Below are positions 41,101 to 49,058 of a stretch of DNA of 64,000 nt, piece after piece. A program made the translations under genes and the position numbers. The notes below the pieces were generated by a model. That model searched no databases. It was not told the origin of the DNA and saw nothing but the letters and a program-made list of their open reading frames with translations. Numbering within the stretch: position 1 is the first letter of the stretch; every line of letters starts with the position of its first letter. Origin of the DNA: Robiginitalea biformata HTCC2501 (GTDB lineage Bacteria; Bacteroidota; Bacteroidia; Flavobacteriales; Flavobacteriaceae). Location: contig NC_013222.1 in the NCBI RefSeq assembly GCF_000024125.1, positions 744,001 to 808,000 on the forward strand, written 5' to 3'.

Positions 41101-42625
41101 CGATTCTTTTGGTTGCGAGGCGGATATCTCCAACCAGGTGAGCATTGAGCCCATCCCGCCCCTGATGCTCGACATCGACACCAGCGCGGCCGTGATCAAC
41201 TGTACGGGCGAAATGACTGCGAGCCTCCGGGCTACCGCCACCGGCGGCCTGGGCAGCTACCAATATGAGCTGTACGGCGATGCCGCCCTGACAAGCCTCC
41301 TGTCTGGTCCGCAGGCCAACGGCACGTTTAGCGGCCTGGGTGTGGGCAGCTACTGGATCCGGGTCACCAGCCAGGATTGCGAGGAGGTTTCCAATGAACT
41401 GATCATCACGGAGCCCGCTCCCCTGCAAATCGACCGGGAGGAGTTCACTGACGTCACCTGCAACGGGGAGGACGACGGTACGATCACCGTGGAAGTTTCC
41501 GGCGGCACCGGCAACATCCTCTACGCCATCAGCCCGAACCTGAACCAGTTTGACGACAACAACGTCTTTACCGAATTGGCGCCCGGCGTCTATGACGTAA
41601 TTGCCCAGGACGAGAACGGCTGTTTCCTGACCTTCCAGTTCACCATTTCCGAACCGGCGTCGATTACGGTGGATGCCCAGGCAACCCCCGAGGTTTGCGC
41701 GGGCAGCGAGGACGGCATGATCGATATTGCGATCAGCGGCGGCACAGCGCCTTACCGGACGGCCTTCAACTCGAATGCAGATGCCGATTTCGGACCTGCC
41801 CAGTCCACATTCAGCGGATTGGCTGCCGGCACGTATGTGATCTTTGTAAGGGACGCCCAGGATTGCCAAACCAATGTAATCGTGGAAATCGAGCCCGGCG
41901 TGAACCTCAATGCAGTTGTAACGCCTGTATACGAGTGTACCGGCAGCATCCCGGATAACTACCTGGAGGTGGCGCTGGAAGACCCGTCCGTTGAAAATGA
42001 CGTCATGTACGCCCTGGATTCCACGGATCCGGCCGACATGCAGCTGGATGCTGATTTTGCCGGCCTGAGCCCCGGCCCGCATTACCTGGCCATCTCGCAC
42101 GCCAACGGCTGCGTACAGACCATCGATTTCGAAATCGAAAGTTTTGAGCCCCTGACCCTGACCCTGGAACAGCGGAACATCAACGAGATTACGGCCCTGG
42201 CGGAAGGCGGCGTAGCCCCCTATACGTTCTATTTCAACGATGACGACAACGGGGAGGACAACACGTACTATATCACCGAATCCGGCGTGTATACCGTACG
42301 CGTGGTAGACCAGAGCGGTTGCGAGGCCGTGGCCCAGATCGAGATGGAGTTCATCGACATCGAAATACCCAACTATTTCACCCCGGATGGGGACGGCAAC
42401 AACGATTTCTGGATTCCCGACAACCTGGAGGGCTTCCCGGAAATACTAATCAAAATTTATGACCGTTATGGTAGAGTGGTAGATGAACTCGCCTATGGAT
42501 TCCAGGGTTGGGACGGGACATATGAAGGTCGGGAATTACCCACCGGAGATTACTGGTACGTAATCAAACTGAACGGTGAACGCGACGAGCGGGAATTCGT
42601 CGGGCATTTTACCCTGTACCGCTAA
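29171..42625 (+). CDS. sprB: Giant repetitive gliding adhesin SprB
   Basis: 4484 residues. A signal peptide (1-23, ending GGLAQ) leads to a unique N-terminal region, a DUF11-like segment (from about 375, [12 protein letters not shown]), and an acidic loop of Ca-binding look ([12 protein letters not shown]). About fifteen or more SprB-type repeats follow, carrying cysteine-glycine cores such as [23 protein letters not shown] and VTCNGEDDG. The last about 90 residues are a type B sorting domain ([14 protein letters not shown] ... YDRYGRVV ... GDYWYVIKL). SprB is the mobile surface adhesin driven by the gliding motor in F. johnsoniae (6497 aa there); this homologue is shorter but far above ordinary size. 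Higher-order repeats are listed separately. It needs SprF for export in the model species. Motility here is inferred, not shown. Confidence 0.9.
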   Translation: MKPTRLRRLLLACLLLTTIGGLAQEYNSFDVRYQANLRGDLTFIANNIVNRQSGSNNPEDPYNATGDSSTYNDWLNMQYIDVDSDPSTFSSSSATFAYDDANCNLIRYAGLYWSATYPSEQAGQAVGTNRQNDFNQVKFRVPGGAYVDVTADEVLYDGFTSSDNSMRENSPYACYADVTALVTALADPQGEYTVANIRSVVGSLSPGGGAAGGWTLVIAYENPNLTGKLITTFDGFARVRSANPTVDINYTGFNTIPAGPVIADIGAAALEGDNRITGDRLRISSASVSGFTTISNGANPSNNFFNSNISEDGAIVNTRNPNSVNTLGYDTDMFILNNPLNSVIPNNETAATFRFTSNGDQYYPFFNSFNVEIIEPNIVLEKRVEDIAGNDITGAGVNLGQLLDYVLTFENLGNDDATNYTIRDILPINVALDESNLTLPPGVTYTYDPGTREVIFSIPDNLIEEGDPASSIRMRVQVAENCFDFIDACTDLIQNLAYSTYQGVINTAVISDDPSVSDFDTCGFVTPGATNFLLDDLENCDFSREVELCGTSVVLDAGDNFDEYIWYRDNNGDGLIDGGDTVIDDGDPDNDPSTQRVTETGQYIVDKIVADPCKGFQEIITVTLPGVTQENPIVTLINDTSNTVEGEVVTCANDGDLLPKIFLCGLNDTELIQINIPDATSIVWEQLDEASCADSGDDCANKNSACAWNQVDTGNDFLATDAGEYRVVVNYQNGCFTRFYFNIFKNPLDPQYDVTDIICSTPGNITVTNMPAQYEYQLLDAVSGNVLVPYSANNGPSFDIATNGAYTVEMRQVGVVDGCVFYLENIGVLARDFQVDVTTSDVDCNGLGAIDISVLNVEPQYYYEISQGGTVVDTFGPSTDNNYSFDNINAGTYDVRVTTDDGCLHTEQVTIIDNSDLELEARVSQHISCKEGNILMSSDGGRTPHTYAIWEYVDDGGVTQISYATPADIPASEFQTSQIFDIMDPGQYTFVVVDRNNCFSISNTVEIEFVPAADYNATTVVDVLCFGESTGEIRFNLVSSNGYQLTYYLFDAAGFDEDNFNYADALATNSSGVFTGLPAGDYAIVINQRKGSADCDYFEYQTVSQPASGLAGDAALTQPYTCLQDATIQAQNVAGGTAPYEYSIDGVSFGASDTFAGLTAGTYNITIRDAAGCTVVTNSITIDPLNPPDDLTFAATQPTCPALVSDVTVTVSNGTAPFVVEIIAPAAQAADSSSGNTATFNGLAPDTYTFRVTDDNGCTYEENFTINPVTPINVSGVQVSPVSCFGGSDGEARYTVSGFATSYDYAVTGPAAFSGTGETNATIDLTGLAAGTYDITVTDTDTNCTDTASVTIDEPASPLAFTFSAVQPTCVSDGSVTISANGGWGSYSYQLTQPDATVLGPQGSATFNNLTQLGSYTIAVEDANGCVETDTFTLSAPSNPTVSLDPVTDLCYDPATGVSLTATVSGGTGPFSYSLNGGPGQSGNTFNNLTPGNYTVVVTDMNGCTATSGTVTIEPQLTATSVLTKELDCSASPDAVIDVTINGGYAPFAYQVNGGASTPVVGNAFTYTTATDGTFVFTITDAEGCTAETTVVVDPITNPVATHNATDPACAGALDGQVEILIDTNFGTAPYQVDFDGAGFGSQTVFSNLAAGTYNYTVQDAKGCLYNGSVTLTDPAPIAADAVLVQGYTCLQDGSIQAQNITGGTPGYTYSIDGVNFQASDTFTGLTDGTYTITVQDSAGCTFVTASVVIPPLDPPSDISFSATPPNCPAEVSDVTLTVTDGVGAITYEIIAPAAVNNGNNNVFTGLAPDTYTFRVTDANGCSYDEAYTINPVTPIAVAGSLVQDVSCVGGSDGAVDFAVSGFSTTYAYSVTGPATFSGTGESGAVINLTGLAAGDYTVVVTDETTNCTATDTVTVSEPALPLAFTFTVTPLTCAADGSVTISATGGWGAYTYQLEQPDASVLGPQSGNTFTGLNQVGTYTITVEDANGCQVTDTFDITTPANPVASIDASSDVCYDPSGGATVVVGASGGAAPYYYSMNGGATQTSNTFAGLVPGNYTFTVLDSNGCSDTVAFTVEPQLTGNAVLTKDIDCTVSPDAILDVTVNGGYAPYTYEVEVNGGGFTPYAGGFPYTTATPGTYQFRVTDSQGCVGLTNTVTVTAAVDPQATATTIDPTCFGDSNGVVEIDIDPNFGQAPYQVDFNGAGYSNQTVYSGLPAGTYNYTVRDDKGCTFTDSVTLTDPPLFDASITVTDVSCSGAPGGGDIPGRIDISIISGGTPNFTYTLYDQMNNIVPVTGSNPIVNTAATSVSFDGLDFGDYYVRIIDANGCEFYQNPVRVLANPFLTLDSQAIVDCATGGTVTLSADGGSGDYSFSIYGPGTPPNSETAGPGANEEQAVFQGLNAGQSYVFEAIDNVTLCTSYVEVDIPALSGIEVVPTPAVNDVTCFGDTNGSIAFQFQNFDGTVADINYSILEALTNNPTGFSGTVSGPMGGPTPLETVNNLPPGDYVLYFEEATSPFCSNTWDFRILEPSPITFNLVDQNNANCNEDAQVTVQATGGSGGFAYAFVEDGVAPVPGDFTASSYAELDPAVNTDWDAYAMDANGCMTPPLDIAISMDPEPVISAVANQCSATEGNFEITVTLDVAGVGPYMLSLDGGAFQSTSLVNAGDTHVFTGLSSGTHTVEVRDSNSCGNLVSLDIFPPSDLTAEAVVQPTCALNDGQVLLTAYGGSGVYTYELFLGAVSVTGGPQASPLFTGLAPGTYTAFVYDSLAVGCGASSSIVLNVPTNVAFTTSVTDVSCAGGSDGVITATLDPGQDNPPYTYQLFDALGILPVTGVQSSPVFTGLAAGDYTVRVTSGRGCQQDDVVTLAEPTPVTASATATSFACAPDNTVTQAVVTITGGGGTAPYLYSLDGVNFTSSNTFNISDTGAVQNFTAYVRDANGCEETDNISISPLPVITDVNVSQLTVITCSNDEVVRVTVTGGSGDFDFDLLPLGSAPTQSPGAGVYTADFNLAAPGDYVFRVTDNGTGCYFTTTPYTVAPYDLIEAVATAITPVDCFGDTDGELSLQVNNYAGNYTYQVFDGAGTPVTGVVPADTSVNPRTIGSLAGGNYYVEVIATDTPFCDDVSNTVTIASPPAAVSLAETANINANCNTGAQVTVAASGGTPGYTYAFVPTGNIPVPGDYSPSATAVLNPATYPADYDVYAMDSNGCFTFITVTVDEDPMPTVTAPAYAADQCASDGSSYTFTVAGSGIAPLSYSVGAGFQASPTFTVSAPGTYTVTVRDANGCTATDTITILPPLALTAQPTVQPTCALNDGEITVTAQGGSGSYEYDLLDGGGVSVNGGVPQASNVFTGLAPDTYTAIVYDTSGTGCDAQAPVTLETPTPVSFTTAAEDVSCAGGADGSITVTLDAGQDNPPYTYELYDGTMTLVAGPQNSPLFTGLAADNYTVRVLSGRACEASLAQAVAEPTPLSVTAAATAFACAPDNSVNTATITATVPGGAGTAPYLYSLDNVNFQASNTFEVADTGAVQNLTVYVRDANGCPATDTVTLDPLNVFTATVTQNIAITCANPEEVLVSVSDDGNPANTYTVELLPPGNPNGSLNTVVSNTQTTWDLTVPGTYVFRITDDATGCYIQTAPYEVPPYDLIQVAAAPVNPVTCFGDTDGALSVNITGYTGAYDYEVFTAAGVSTGVVGSANTSTNPLTVNGLSGGNYFVRITETASPFCAEDSNIITIISPDMALTAVVSQVADVTCTNDQGEILVDPTGGYAPYDIVLTNTTTGQAYTANNVQSRVFAGLSAGSFTVAVTDANGCVYNDTIDLVEPAPIAAGINAAPAVLACYGDTNGVVTATGVSGGSGSYQYSLNYYDAAGATIAFSSGFQASPVFTGLGAGIYSITVSDGWNCDLETVQVTITEPTEVEANLIQTASMTCTTDAEIYLTATGGNGPYEYSTDGTTYSPMSGGNSHTFSVTDGTFQYYVRDSFGCEADISNQVSIEPIPPLMLDIDTSAAVINCTGEMTASLRATATGGLGSYQYELYGDAALTSLLSGPQANGTFSGLGVGSYWIRVTSQDCEEVSNELIITEPAPLQIDREEFTDVTCNGEDDGTITVEVSGGTGNILYAISPNLNQFDDNNVFTELAPGVYDVIAQDENGCFLTFQFTISEPASITVDAQATPEVCAGSEDGMIDIAISGGTAPYRTAFNSNADADFGPAQSTFSGLAAGTYVIFVRDAQDCQTNVIVEIEPGVNLNAVVTPVYECTGSIPDNYLEVALEDPSVENDVMYALDSTDPADMQLDADFAGLSPGPHYLAISHANGCVQTIDFEIESFEPLTLTLEQRNINEITALAEGGVAPYTFYFNDDDNGEDNTYYITESGVYTVRVVDQSGCEAVAQIEMEFIDIEIPNYFTPDGDGNNDFWIPDNLEGFPEILIKIYDRYGRVVDELAYGFQGWDGTYEGRELPTGDYWYVIKLNGERDEREFVGHFTLYR
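32528..35935 (+). repeat. SprB super-repeat A, two copies with a 1704-nt period
   Basis: Copy A1 starts at 32528 with codons for [13 protein letters not shown] (about residue 1120) and copy A2 at 34232 with [13 protein letters not shown] (about 1688). They run in parallel through the same order of sub-blocks: [95 protein letters not shown], and VTLTDP. The copies are diverged, so this is not a recent duplication. The end of A2 (near 35.9 kb) is approximate. Confidence 0.85.
36491..40390 (+). repeat. SprB super-repeat B, two copies plus a partial third (1833- and 1809-nt periods)
   Basis: Three starts marked by [10 protein letters not shown] (36491), [10 protein letters not shown] (38324) and [10 protein letters not shown] (40133), with the same order of sub-blocks after each of the first two: [69 protein letters not shown] and a tail with YDLI just before the next CFGDTDG. 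The third copy is cut off about 86 codons in and gives way to unique blocks. Confidence 0.85.
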
Positions 42626-42642
42626 CGATAACCTACAACACG

Positions 42643-43605
42643 ATGCGCTGGAGAATAATATTATGGATGTTGCTGCTGGGAAACCTTGGGGTTCGCGCGC
42701 AGGAATTGAATTCGCCCCAGTTGTCCCAGTACCTGGCAGACAACCCCTTTGTTCTGGCCCCCACCTATGCGGGGATCGGCGACCACGTGAAGATCCGCCT
42801 GAACGGCCTCAGCCAGTGGGTGGGGATCAAGGATGCCCCACAGACCCAGTCCCTGGCTGCCGATGCGCGGATCGGCAACAAATCCGGCCTCGGGATCTTT
42901 CTCTACAACGATAAAAACGGATATACGCGCCAGCAGGGGGCCCGGCTCTCGTTTGCCCACCACCTGACGCTCGACCGGTACGAGGATGAATTCCTCTCCT
43001 TCGGGATATCGTATAATTTTAACCAGTTCCGCATCAATATCGAGGAGTTCCGCGATTCCCCGGGGGTGCCCACCAACGACCCGAATGTCACGGACGACCG
43101 CTCCACGAGCAACCACAACTTCGACGTGGGGATCATGTACCGGATCAACAAGTTCTACGTGGCCCTGAACGCCTCTAACCTGCTCGATAAGGACCTGACG
43201 AGCTTTAACCCGATCTTTGAGCCGAACCACCTTCGGAACTACTACGTATACACGGGCTTCCGGTATTCCAAAAACAAGAACAGCCGGGTGGAAATAGAGC
43301 CCTCGGCCCTCTACAAGATCTTTGAAAGCGACGGCCGGTCCGAAACCGACCTGAACGTCAAGGTCCGCCTGTACGATTTTGAAGATTACTACTACGGGGG
43401 CATCAACTACCGCTTCCTGAACGACCAGATCGGGAAACCGCTGTACATCGCCCCCTTTATTGGTCTGAAAAAGAACAATTTTTACTTTGGCTATTCCGTG
43501 CAGGTGATCCTGAACGACATCCTGGCCTACAGCTACGGGACGCACGTAATCACCGTCGGGATGGACCTGTTCCAGGGCCTCAGCAACTGCCGCTGTACCT
43601 ACTAA
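42643..43605 (+). CDS. sprF: SprF (PorP/SprF family type IX secretion partner)
   Basis: 320 residues. A signal peptide (about 1-19, ending RAQ) precedes a beta-rich PorP/SprF outer-membrane barrel with the typical N-terminal LSQYLADNPFVLAPTYAG and a C-terminal GMDLFQGLSNCRC. In F. johnsoniae SprF is needed for export of SprB, its upstream neighbour; here it starts 17 nt after sprB. It is the end of the four-gene unit; no strong terminator is seen, only a GC palindrome CCGGCGCCGG with a weak T-run near 43674-43694. Confidence 0.88.
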   Translation: MRWRIILWMLLLGNLGVRAQELNSPQLSQYLADNPFVLAPTYAGIGDHVKIRLNGLSQWVGIKDAPQTQSLAADARIGNKSGLGIFLYNDKNGYTRQQGARLSFAHHLTLDRYEDEFLSFGISYNFNQFRINIEEFRDSPGVPTNDPNVTDDRSTSNHNFDVGIMYRINKFYVALNASNLLDKDLTSFNPIFEPNHLRNYYVYTGFRYSKNKNSRVEIEPSALYKIFESDGRSETDLNVKVRLYDFEDYYYGGINYRFLNDQIGKPLYIAPFIGLKKNNFYFGYSVQVILNDILAYSYGTHVITVGMDLFQGLSNCRCTY

Positions 43606-43695
43606 AAGCCCCTTCTGCATCCCTTTACTTCTCACTGGGCACCATTACTGGTGGCCGGACTCCATAGCTGCATCCGGCGCCGGCGCAATTTTTCC

Positions 43696-43703
43696 TAATT
43701 TTG
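43696..43703 (+). promoter_or_regulatory. -7 promoter box for folB
   Basis: TAATTTTG is a full TAnnTTTG match, 15 nt before the folB start. No clear TTG at the -33 spacing. Confidence 0.55.
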
Positions 43704-43718
43704 CGGTAAACAAATTGC

Positions 43719-44081
43719 ATGCTGGGTAAAATACGACTGGAAAATGTCAGGCTCTACGGTTTCCACGGGTGCCTGAAGGAAGAGGAGATGATCGGATCGG
43801 ATTATCGCGTGGACCTCGAGGTAACTGCCGACCTGTCCCGGGCCGCCGCTTCCGACCGGTTGTCGGACACCGTGGATTACGTCCACCTGCAGACCATCAT
43901 CCGGGAGGAGATGGCCAAACGCACCAAGCTCATCGAAACCGTAGCCGGGCGTATCCTGGACCGCGTCCTGGAGGAGCTCGGGGAGGTCGTAGAAGCGGAA
44001 ATTGCCGTTTCCAAGATCAACCCGCCCATCGGCGGGGATGTCCAGCAAGTGACTGTCTGCCTGCACAAAAAAAGAGGCTGA
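43719..44081 (+). CDS. folB: Dihydroneopterin aldolase
   Basis: 120 residues. FolB splits dihydroneopterin to 6-hydroxymethyl-dihydropterin and glycolaldehyde in folate synthesis. Motifs: RLYGFHGCLKEE with the catalytic-region Glu, and the C-terminal SKINPPIGGDV with the conserved Lys. Length is normal for the tetramer- or octamer-forming family. Single gene followed by tRNA-Cys. Confidence 0.94.
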   Translation: MLGKIRLENVRLYGFHGCLKEEEMIGSDYRVDLEVTADLSRAAASDRLSDTVDYVHLQTIIREEMAKRTKLIETVAGRILDRVLEELGEVVEAEIAVSKINPPIGGDVQQVTVCLHKKRG

Positions 44082-44105
44082 GTTTTTTGGATGCGGGGAA
44101 TGTAT

Positions 44106-44113
44106 TAACTTTG
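44106..44113 (+). promoter_or_regulatory. -7 promoter box for tRNA-Cys
   Basis: TAACTTTG fully matches TAnnTTTG and ends 10 nt before the mature tRNA 5' end, so the primary transcript would carry only a few extra nucleotides. A TTG (44087-44089) is present with a 16-nt spacer, shorter than the usual 19. Confidence 0.6.
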
Positions 44114-44123
44114 CCCCCCTGAG

Positions 44124-44194
44124 GGCATCGTGGCCGAGTGGCTAGGCACAGCTCTGCAAAAGCTTGTACAGCGGTTCGAATCCGCTCGATGCCT
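44124..44194 (+). tRNA. tRNA-Cys (GCA)
   Basis: A 71-nt cloverleaf. The acceptor stem GGCATCG pairs perfectly with CGATGCC, with the discriminator U expected for tRNA-Cys. The D-arm contains GCCGAGTGGCTAGGC, the anticodon loop CTGCAAA has GCA at 44156-44158, and the T-arm is GCGGTTCGAATCCGC. CCA is not encoded. A Rho-independent terminator follows directly. Confidence 0.95.
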
Positions 44195-44203
44195 CTGAAA
44201 AAG

Positions 44204-44232
44204 AAACCCCGGAAAATCCGGGGTTTTTTTAT
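44204..44232. terminator. Terminator between tRNA-Cys and the LysE gene, probably bidirectional
   Basis: Stem AAACCCCGG/CCGGGGTTT around a 5-nt loop, with seven T residues on the right and an A-rich flank on the left. It can serve the tRNA (plus) and the LysE-head-GIN-RNase R unit (minus). Confidence 0.9.
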
Positions 44233-44240
44233 TCCTTCAC

Positions 44241-44909
44241 CTATTCCCGTATCAGGTCGATTCCCTGTTCGATGGATAACTGGTCCTTGGGCAGGAACCC
44301 CTTGACAATCAACACCACCCCGCAGATAATCAGGATGATGCCCAGGGCTTTTTTTACCCAAAAGATCCGCTCCCGGGTGAGTTTTTTGCGCAATTGCTTG
44401 GCCAGAAGGATCTTGAATATATCCGTGACCAGGTAGGCGGCCAGCATGGCCGAGAAAAAAGTGAGGATGCGGTTGGGCTGGTTGTCCAGGCTTGGGCCCA
44501 CGATAATGATCACGCCCAGCCAGAATACGAGTACGCCGATATTGATAAAATTCAGCAGAAATCCTTTGACGAACAGGCCGAAGTAATCCGAGGACCGGGT
44601 TACGATATGCGGTTTTTTTTCCTTGAAATCGGACCGGAAAACCGTTGTAAGCCCGTACACCAGCAGGATCACCCCGCCAAACACATAGAGGCCGGGTTGG
44701 TTGCTGAGGTTTTCCAGGAGTTGGAAGCTGCTGAAATAGGCGATTACCAGGAAGAGGATGTCCGCCAGCACCACGCCGAGGTCCAGGGCCAGGGCTGCGC
44801 GGAAGCCTTTTGTAGCACTGGTTTCAAGAAGGACAAAGAACACGGGGCCGATCATGAAGCTCAAAAAGAAGCCCAGGGGTAGTGCCGCGCTAATGTCATC
44901 CCAAATCAC
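44241..44909 (-). CDS. LysE family translocator
   Basis: 222 residues with six membrane segments and the family features GPVFFVLLETSATKGFRAAL in the first pair of helices. LysE/RhtB proteins export amino acids or related small molecules; the cargo is not known. It lies 3 nt after the head-GIN gene, the last member of the minus-strand unit with RNase R, and is followed by the bidirectional terminator. Confidence 0.88.
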   Translation of the reverse strand: MIWDDISAALPLGFFLSFMIGPVFFVLLETSATKGFRAALALDLGVVLADILFLVIAYFSSFQLLENLSNQPGLYVFGGVILLVYGLTTVFRSDFKEKKPHIVTRSSDYFGLFVKGFLLNFINIGVLVFWLGVIIIVGPSLDNQPNRILTFFSAMLAAYLVTDIFKILLAKQLRKKLTRERIFWVKKALGIILIICGVVLIVKGFLPKDQLSIEQGIDLIRE

Positions 44910-44912
44910 CTG

Positions 44913-45605
44913 CTACATGCGTTTTATCGTTCCGCCAAAAACTGTTTTTTCTTCCATTTTGTCCGGGTCGCCGTAAACGAACACCTTGCCCCCTGCCTTC
45001 ACGGTGGCCTTTACGTAATCCGAGGCGTGGATTTCCGCTGTGGAACCCGCATTGACGTTAACGGTACAAAATCCGGTAGCGAAGTCCCTGCCCTGGTAGA
45101 TGCCGCCCGTATTGATCTGAACATCCTGGTTCTTCGATTTCCCCGAGGCCGTAATAATGCCGCCGGTTACAGCCTTGACCAGAAACTGGGTTACTTCCGC
45201 CTCCAGGACAATTTCTCCTCCTTCCTGGGCCTTAACCTCCAGGACATCCTGCCGGATCACGTCCCTGGATTCGATGCGGGCATCCTCGTTTACATCGATA
45301 ATTAACAGGGGATCCGTGTAATACAGGTCTACAAAAGTGCGATATCCGCTAAAAATCTTGGTGATCTCCATCCGGACTTTCAGGATTCCGTCGTTGTTCA
45401 CAACAGCCACCTGCCGGGTATTTTCACCCCGCACCACGGCCTGGTTCCTGTCGCTGCGGATCAGGTTGAGGGAAATGCCGTCAAATACTTTGATTTCCCG
45501 GAAAGGCCCGGTATCGTGGGTCACCTGGGCATCCTGCGCGCGGAGCCCCGCAGCCGTCAGCCCTGCCAAACCAATCCAGAGAAACAGAAATTTACATTGA
45601 CGCAT
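44913..45605 (-). CDS. Head-GIN domain (DUF2807) secreted protein
   Basis: 230 residues. A signal peptide (1-23, ending LRAQ) is followed by a beta-solenoid-like head-GIN domain, recognisable by FREIKVFDGISLNLIRSD near the start and repeated short beta turns. It is a putative auto-transporter adhesin-like or regulatory surface protein common in Bacteroidota, function unknown. It lies 34 nt downstream of RNase R and 3 nt upstream of LysE. Confidence 0.85.
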   Translation of the reverse strand: MRQCKFLFLWIGLAGLTAAGLRAQDAQVTHDTGPFREIKVFDGISLNLIRSDRNQAVVRGENTRQVAVVNNDGILKVRMEITKIFSGYRTFVDLYYTDPLLIIDVNEDARIESRDVIRQDVLEVKAQEGGEIVLEAEVTQFLVKAVTGGIITASGKSKNQDVQINTGGIYQGRDFATGFCTVNVNAGSTAEIHASDYVKATVKAGGKVFVYGDPDKMEEKTVFGGTIKRM

Positions 45606-45639
45606 CCTGGGGTACTTTGGTACAACTTGGTTTCCGGGT

Positions 45640-47823
45640 TCAGGCCTTCCCGATCAGGGAAAAATCCAGGTGGCGTTTGATCAGGTCGGAGTTTTTAACC
45701 ATCACCCGGACCTCATCGCCCAACTGGTATACCTTGCCCCTGCGTTCGCCAACGAGGGCGTACTGCTTTTCATCAAAGGTATAATAATCATCTTTTATAT
45801 CCCGGATCCGCACCATCCCTTCGCACTTATTTTCGATGATTTCCACATAGATCCCCCATTCGGTCACCCCGGAAATCACCCCGGTAAACTCCTGGTCCTG
45901 GTGGTCCTGCATGAATTTGATCTGCATGTACTTGATGGAATCCCGCTCCGCCTGGGCCGCCAGGGCTTCCATTTCAGAGGAGTGCTTGCACTTATCCTCA
46001 TACAGGGTCTCGGGGGCCGATTTGGCCCCGTTCAGATACTGGTGCAACAGCCGGTGGACCATTACATCGGGATATCGCCGGATCGGGGAGGTAAAATGCG
46101 TGTAATAATCAAATGCCAGCCCGTAATGCCCGATATTGTCCGTGGTATAGGAAGCTTTGCTCATGCTGCGGATGGCCAGGGTGTCCACCAGGTTCTGCTC
46201 CTTCCGGCCCTTCACATCCTCGAGCAGCTGGTTGAGCGAATGGTTCAGATTTTTCTTGTTCTTGAAATTCAGCTGGTGGCCAAAGCGTTTGACAATCCCG
46301 TTCAGGGCAATGAGTTTGTCCTCATCGGGTTCGTCGTGTACGCGGTATACAAAGGTCTTTTTAGGCTGCTGCTTCCCGATGAATTCAGCCACTTTCCGGT
46401 TGGCCAGGAGCATGAATTCCTCAATGAGTTTGTTGGCGTCCTTGCTTTCCTTGAAAAATACCCCTACCGGGTTGTTTTCCTCATCCAGATTAAACTTCAC
46501 CTCCACCTTGTCAAAGGAAATCGCCCCGTGCTGCATCCGCAGCTTCCGCATTTTCCTTGCCAACTGGTCCATGGTGTAGATGGCGTTGACGATTTCCCCG
46601 GAAATCTGGTAGGCCTTGCCCCGGATGGAAATATCGGCGGGGATGGAACCCCGTCCCGTCTCAATCACGTGCTGGGCTTCCTCATAGGCAAAACGCTCGT
46701 TTGAGTGGGTCACCGTCCGACCGAACCACTGGTCTTTTACCCGGGCCTGGTCGTCCATGATAAAAACAGCAGAAAACGTGTATTTGTCTTCGTGCGGCCG
46801 CAACGAACAGGCGTTGTTGGAAAGAATCTCCGGCAACATGGGCACCACGCGGTCTACCAGGTACACCGAAGTTGCCCGGTTATAGGCCTCTTCCTCCAGG
46901 ATGGAATCCTCGTTCAGATAATGTGATACGTCTGCAATGTGGATCCCGATTTCGTAATCGCCCCCGTCGAGTTCCCGGAACGACAGCGCATCGTCAAAGT
47001 CCTTGGCATCCTTCGGGTCGATGGTAAACGTCAGGGTGTCCCGCATATCCCGACGTTTTGAAACCTCATTGGGATGGATCCGGGTATCCAGGGAATTGGC
47101 GTAGTGCTCCACCTCGGCGGGAAATTCATACGGCAACCCGTATTCGGCGAGGATTGCATGGATCTCCGTGTTGTGTTCGCCGGGCACCCCTAAAACCTGG
47201 GTTACTTTTCCATAGGGGGAATCCGCATCCTCCGGCCAACTCTTGATTTCCACCAGTACTTTTTCCTTGTCTTTGGCACCGTTCAGGTCGTCCAGGGAGA
47301 CAAAAATATCGGTATACATCCGGGAGTCCGTAGGCCGGACAAAAGCAAAAGATTTGGACTGGTCCACAATGCCCACAAATGCATTTTTACGGCGCTCCAC
47401 TACCCGGACCACTTTACCTTCCGGCTTGCTTCCCTTTTTCTTTTGGAACAACTGTACCTCTACGGTGTCCTTGTGGAAGGCCCTACCCAGGTTCGGGGAG
47501 GTGATAAATACATCTTTCTCCAATTCCGGGATCACCACGTATCCGTTCCCCTGAGAATTGATATCGATCTGCCCGGTCAGCACCTCCACCTTATGGATGG
47601 CCTGGTATTTTCCCGGGGATACTTCTTTAATCCGATTTTTCTGGGCCAGCTGGCCCAGGCGCTTGATGAGAAGGTTTCTGCCTTCGGTATCGCCGATCTG
47701 CAGTTTACCGGCTATTTGTTTGTAGTTGAAGTTCTTTTTAGGGTCGGACTCTAATACACTGAAGATTCCTTTGGTAATTTCGTTGATAAGGTGATTCTTT
47801 GCCCGCTTCTTTCTTTTCGACAT
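45640..47823 (-). CDS. rnr: Ribonuclease R
   Basis: 727 residues from ATG 47823 (MSKRKKRAKNHLINE); a second ATG two codons upstream (47829) is also possible. A 3'-5' processive exoribonuclease able to degrade structured RNA. Winged-helix start, cold-shock-like OB domains, RNB catalytic centre with the aspartate block TIDPKDAKDFDDALS (about residue 268-282), and a C-terminal S1 domain (EFTGVISGVTEWGIYVEI). First gene of the minus-strand unit with head-GIN and LysE. It diverges from the low-GC region on its upstream side. Confidence 0.95.
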   Translation of the reverse strand: MSKRKKRAKNHLINEITKGIFSVLESDPKKNFNYKQIAGKLQIGDTEGRNLLIKRLGQLAQKNRIKEVSPGKYQAIHKVEVLTGQIDINSQGNGYVVIPELEKDVFITSPNLGRAFHKDTVEVQLFQKKKGSKPEGKVVRVVERRKNAFVGIVDQSKSFAFVRPTDSRMYTDIFVSLDDLNGAKDKEKVLVEIKSWPEDADSPYGKVTQVLGVPGEHNTEIHAILAEYGLPYEFPAEVEHYANSLDTRIHPNEVSKRRDMRDTLTFTIDPKDAKDFDDALSFRELDGGDYEIGIHIADVSHYLNEDSILEEEAYNRATSVYLVDRVVPMLPEILSNNACSLRPHEDKYTFSAVFIMDDQARVKDQWFGRTVTHSNERFAYEEAQHVIETGRGSIPADISIRGKAYQISGEIVNAIYTMDQLARKMRKLRMQHGAISFDKVEVKFNLDEENNPVGVFFKESKDANKLIEEFMLLANRKVAEFIGKQQPKKTFVYRVHDEPDEDKLIALNGIVKRFGHQLNFKNKKNLNHSLNQLLEDVKGRKEQNLVDTLAIRSMSKASYTTDNIGHYGLAFDYYTHFTSPIRRYPDVMVHRLLHQYLNGAKSAPETLYEDKCKHSSEMEALAAQAERDSIKYMQIKFMQDHQDQEFTGVISGVTEWGIYVEIIENKCEGMVRIRDIKDDYYTFDEKQYALVGERRGKVYQLGDEVRVMVKNSDLIKRHLDFSLIGKA

Positions 47824-48374
47824 GTACATTTTAAATTTCGCCGCAAATTACGAATAATATTCCGAGGAAGGCCCCGGAACCCTGTCTATTAAGCGATTCG
47901 GTCAATTAACAATTTAAACAACATATTCTATTATTAATTTGATTTTATAAAAAGATGATTATAGATATGATAGGCTGTTAATTCAGGGGATAAAAAAACA
48001 TCGTTTTCCTTGTGAGATTCAATGCTAAGAACTTATCGACAGGATATATGAAGCAGAAATGGGTAGAATCAATGGGTTATACCGGTTATCAACGTTGTTT
48101 AATAAGTGCTGTTAACAGGAATTTTTGGATAAATAAACAGCGGATGTGTGTTGATTAGGGCATCGATCGCAGCGGATAATCCATGACAAAAAATGACAGT
48201 TACCCCTTGAATATCCGGGATTTTAAGTCCAATGCAATTTTTATGCGGGATAACAAAATTGGGTTGTCACAAATTGTGCCCCGGGTTTTCAACAATTGGC
48301 AGCACAGTACTTCGCTCAGGATAAAGCAGTTGAAATTATTGTAAAAAGCAGCTGTTAATTACCCGGGTTCGGCT

Positions 48375-48401
48375 CCAAGCCGGCTTGGTTTTGTAACTTT
48401 A
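48375..48401 (+). promoter_or_regulatory. Palindromic operator-like site overlapping a promoter
   Basis: CCAAGCCGGCTTGG (48375-48388) is a perfect 14-bp palindrome with no spacer, followed 5 nt later by TAACTTTA (48394-48401), a one-mismatch -7 box. It would cover the upstream half of a promoter that transcribes towards the NTF2-like gene and rpiB, a position suited to a regulator. GC-rich in an A+T-rich surround. Confidence 0.45.
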
Positions 48402-48470
48402 CAGGGGTGTAAAAGAAATAGCGACTGCAGTGATCAACGAAAATGTAGGGATTAGGTAAGACTCCGTGTA

Positions 48471-48529
48471 AAACCGAATGGTTTGTGAGTAGGAATCTGC
48501 TACTACTCATACACAAAACGATAGATACA
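48471..48529 (+). repeat. Hairpin-rich element on the left edge of the NTF2-like cassette
   Basis: Nested inverted repeats: AAACC/GGTTT (48471-48475, 48480-48484), TTTGTG/CACAAA (48482-48487, 48512-48517) and GAGTAG/CTACTC (48487-48492, 48503-48508). The last 11 nt, CGATAGATACA (48519-48529), reappear inverted with one mismatch at 49032-49042 after the gene. Confidence 0.5.
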
Positions 48530-48546
48530 ATTTAAAACTACCAGGA

Positions 48547-49020
48547 TTGAATATTAAATCAAGTTTGAAGTCATTAGTCTTTGTTTTCTTAATGCTTTCG
48601 GCAATCAATCAAGTTGTTTCACAGCATGCCACAAAAGCCCATAAAGACTCATTAGAAACAATTGTTCAGAAATATTATGATTTAAACCTCAAAATATTTC
48701 AAGCAAATTCCACAATCGATGATATCGACAAAACCTTTGAACTTTTTACAGAGGACTTTACATACGTTCATCCAAAATATGGTGGAACATACACCAGAGA
48801 AGATTTATACAACGGATATGTAAGGAATCAAAGAAATGGAGGTTATGATGGAAAAGTTACAGATATTAAAATACTGAATAAAATTACAGGACTTAACGCT
48901 GTTGTGACACAAAAGTGTTTTGTAGAAATTATAGATGGTGAAATCAAAGAGGGAGAACCAGAAATGACTCTTTTTGAATTTAGGGACGGGAAAATATCTC
49001 GAATTTTTGAATATTGGTAA
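48547..49020 (+). CDS. Secreted NTF2-like/SnoaL-type protein on low-GC DNA
   Basis: 157 residues from a TTG start at 48547. An N-terminal signal peptide (about 1-25, FVFLMLSAINQVVSQ) is followed by an NTF2-like fold with FTEDFTYVHPKYGG, a typical cavity-lining segment, and a C-terminal EMTLFEFRDGKISRIFEYW. An in-frame ATG sixteen codons in would remove most of the signal peptide. Codon use is much richer in A+T than in all neighbours, which suggests recent acquisition. NTF2-like proteins include isomerases and binding proteins; the ligand is unknown. The 11-nt inverted repeats on both sides suggest a cassette. Confidence 0.65.
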   Translation: MNIKSSLKSLVFVFLMLSAINQVVSQHATKAHKDSLETIVQKYYDLNLKIFQANSTIDDIDKTFELFTEDFTYVHPKYGGTYTREDLYNGYVRNQRNGGYDGKVTDIKILNKITGLNAVVTQKCFVEIIDGEIKEGEPEMTLFEFRDGKISRIFEYW

Positions 49021-49031
49021 CGCAAAAAAAC

Positions 49032-49042
49032 TGTATCTAACG
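49032..49042 (+). repeat. Right-hand inverted repeat of the NTF2-like cassette
   Basis: TGTATCTAACG is the reverse complement of 48519-48529 with one mismatch. It lies 11 nt after the NTF2-like stop and just before rpiB. Confidence 0.5.
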
Positions 49043-49058
49043 GTTTAAATAGAATGAA

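Larger units (their letters stand above)
47830..48546. other. 717-nt low-GC gene-free region; candidate replication origin or regulatory region
   Basis: By eye far richer in A+T than the surrounding genes, with an extreme stretch at about 47900-47975. It contains DnaA-box-like 9-mers: TTATCGACA (48033-48041, one mismatch to TTATCCACA), the complement of TTATCCAAA (48124-48132, one mismatch), and several with two mismatches (48086, 48172, 48286, 48316). rnr and the genes on the right point away from it. No gene is supported. From 48375 on, promoter-like elements for the next gene begin. The origin idea is only a hypothesis. Confidence 0.35.
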
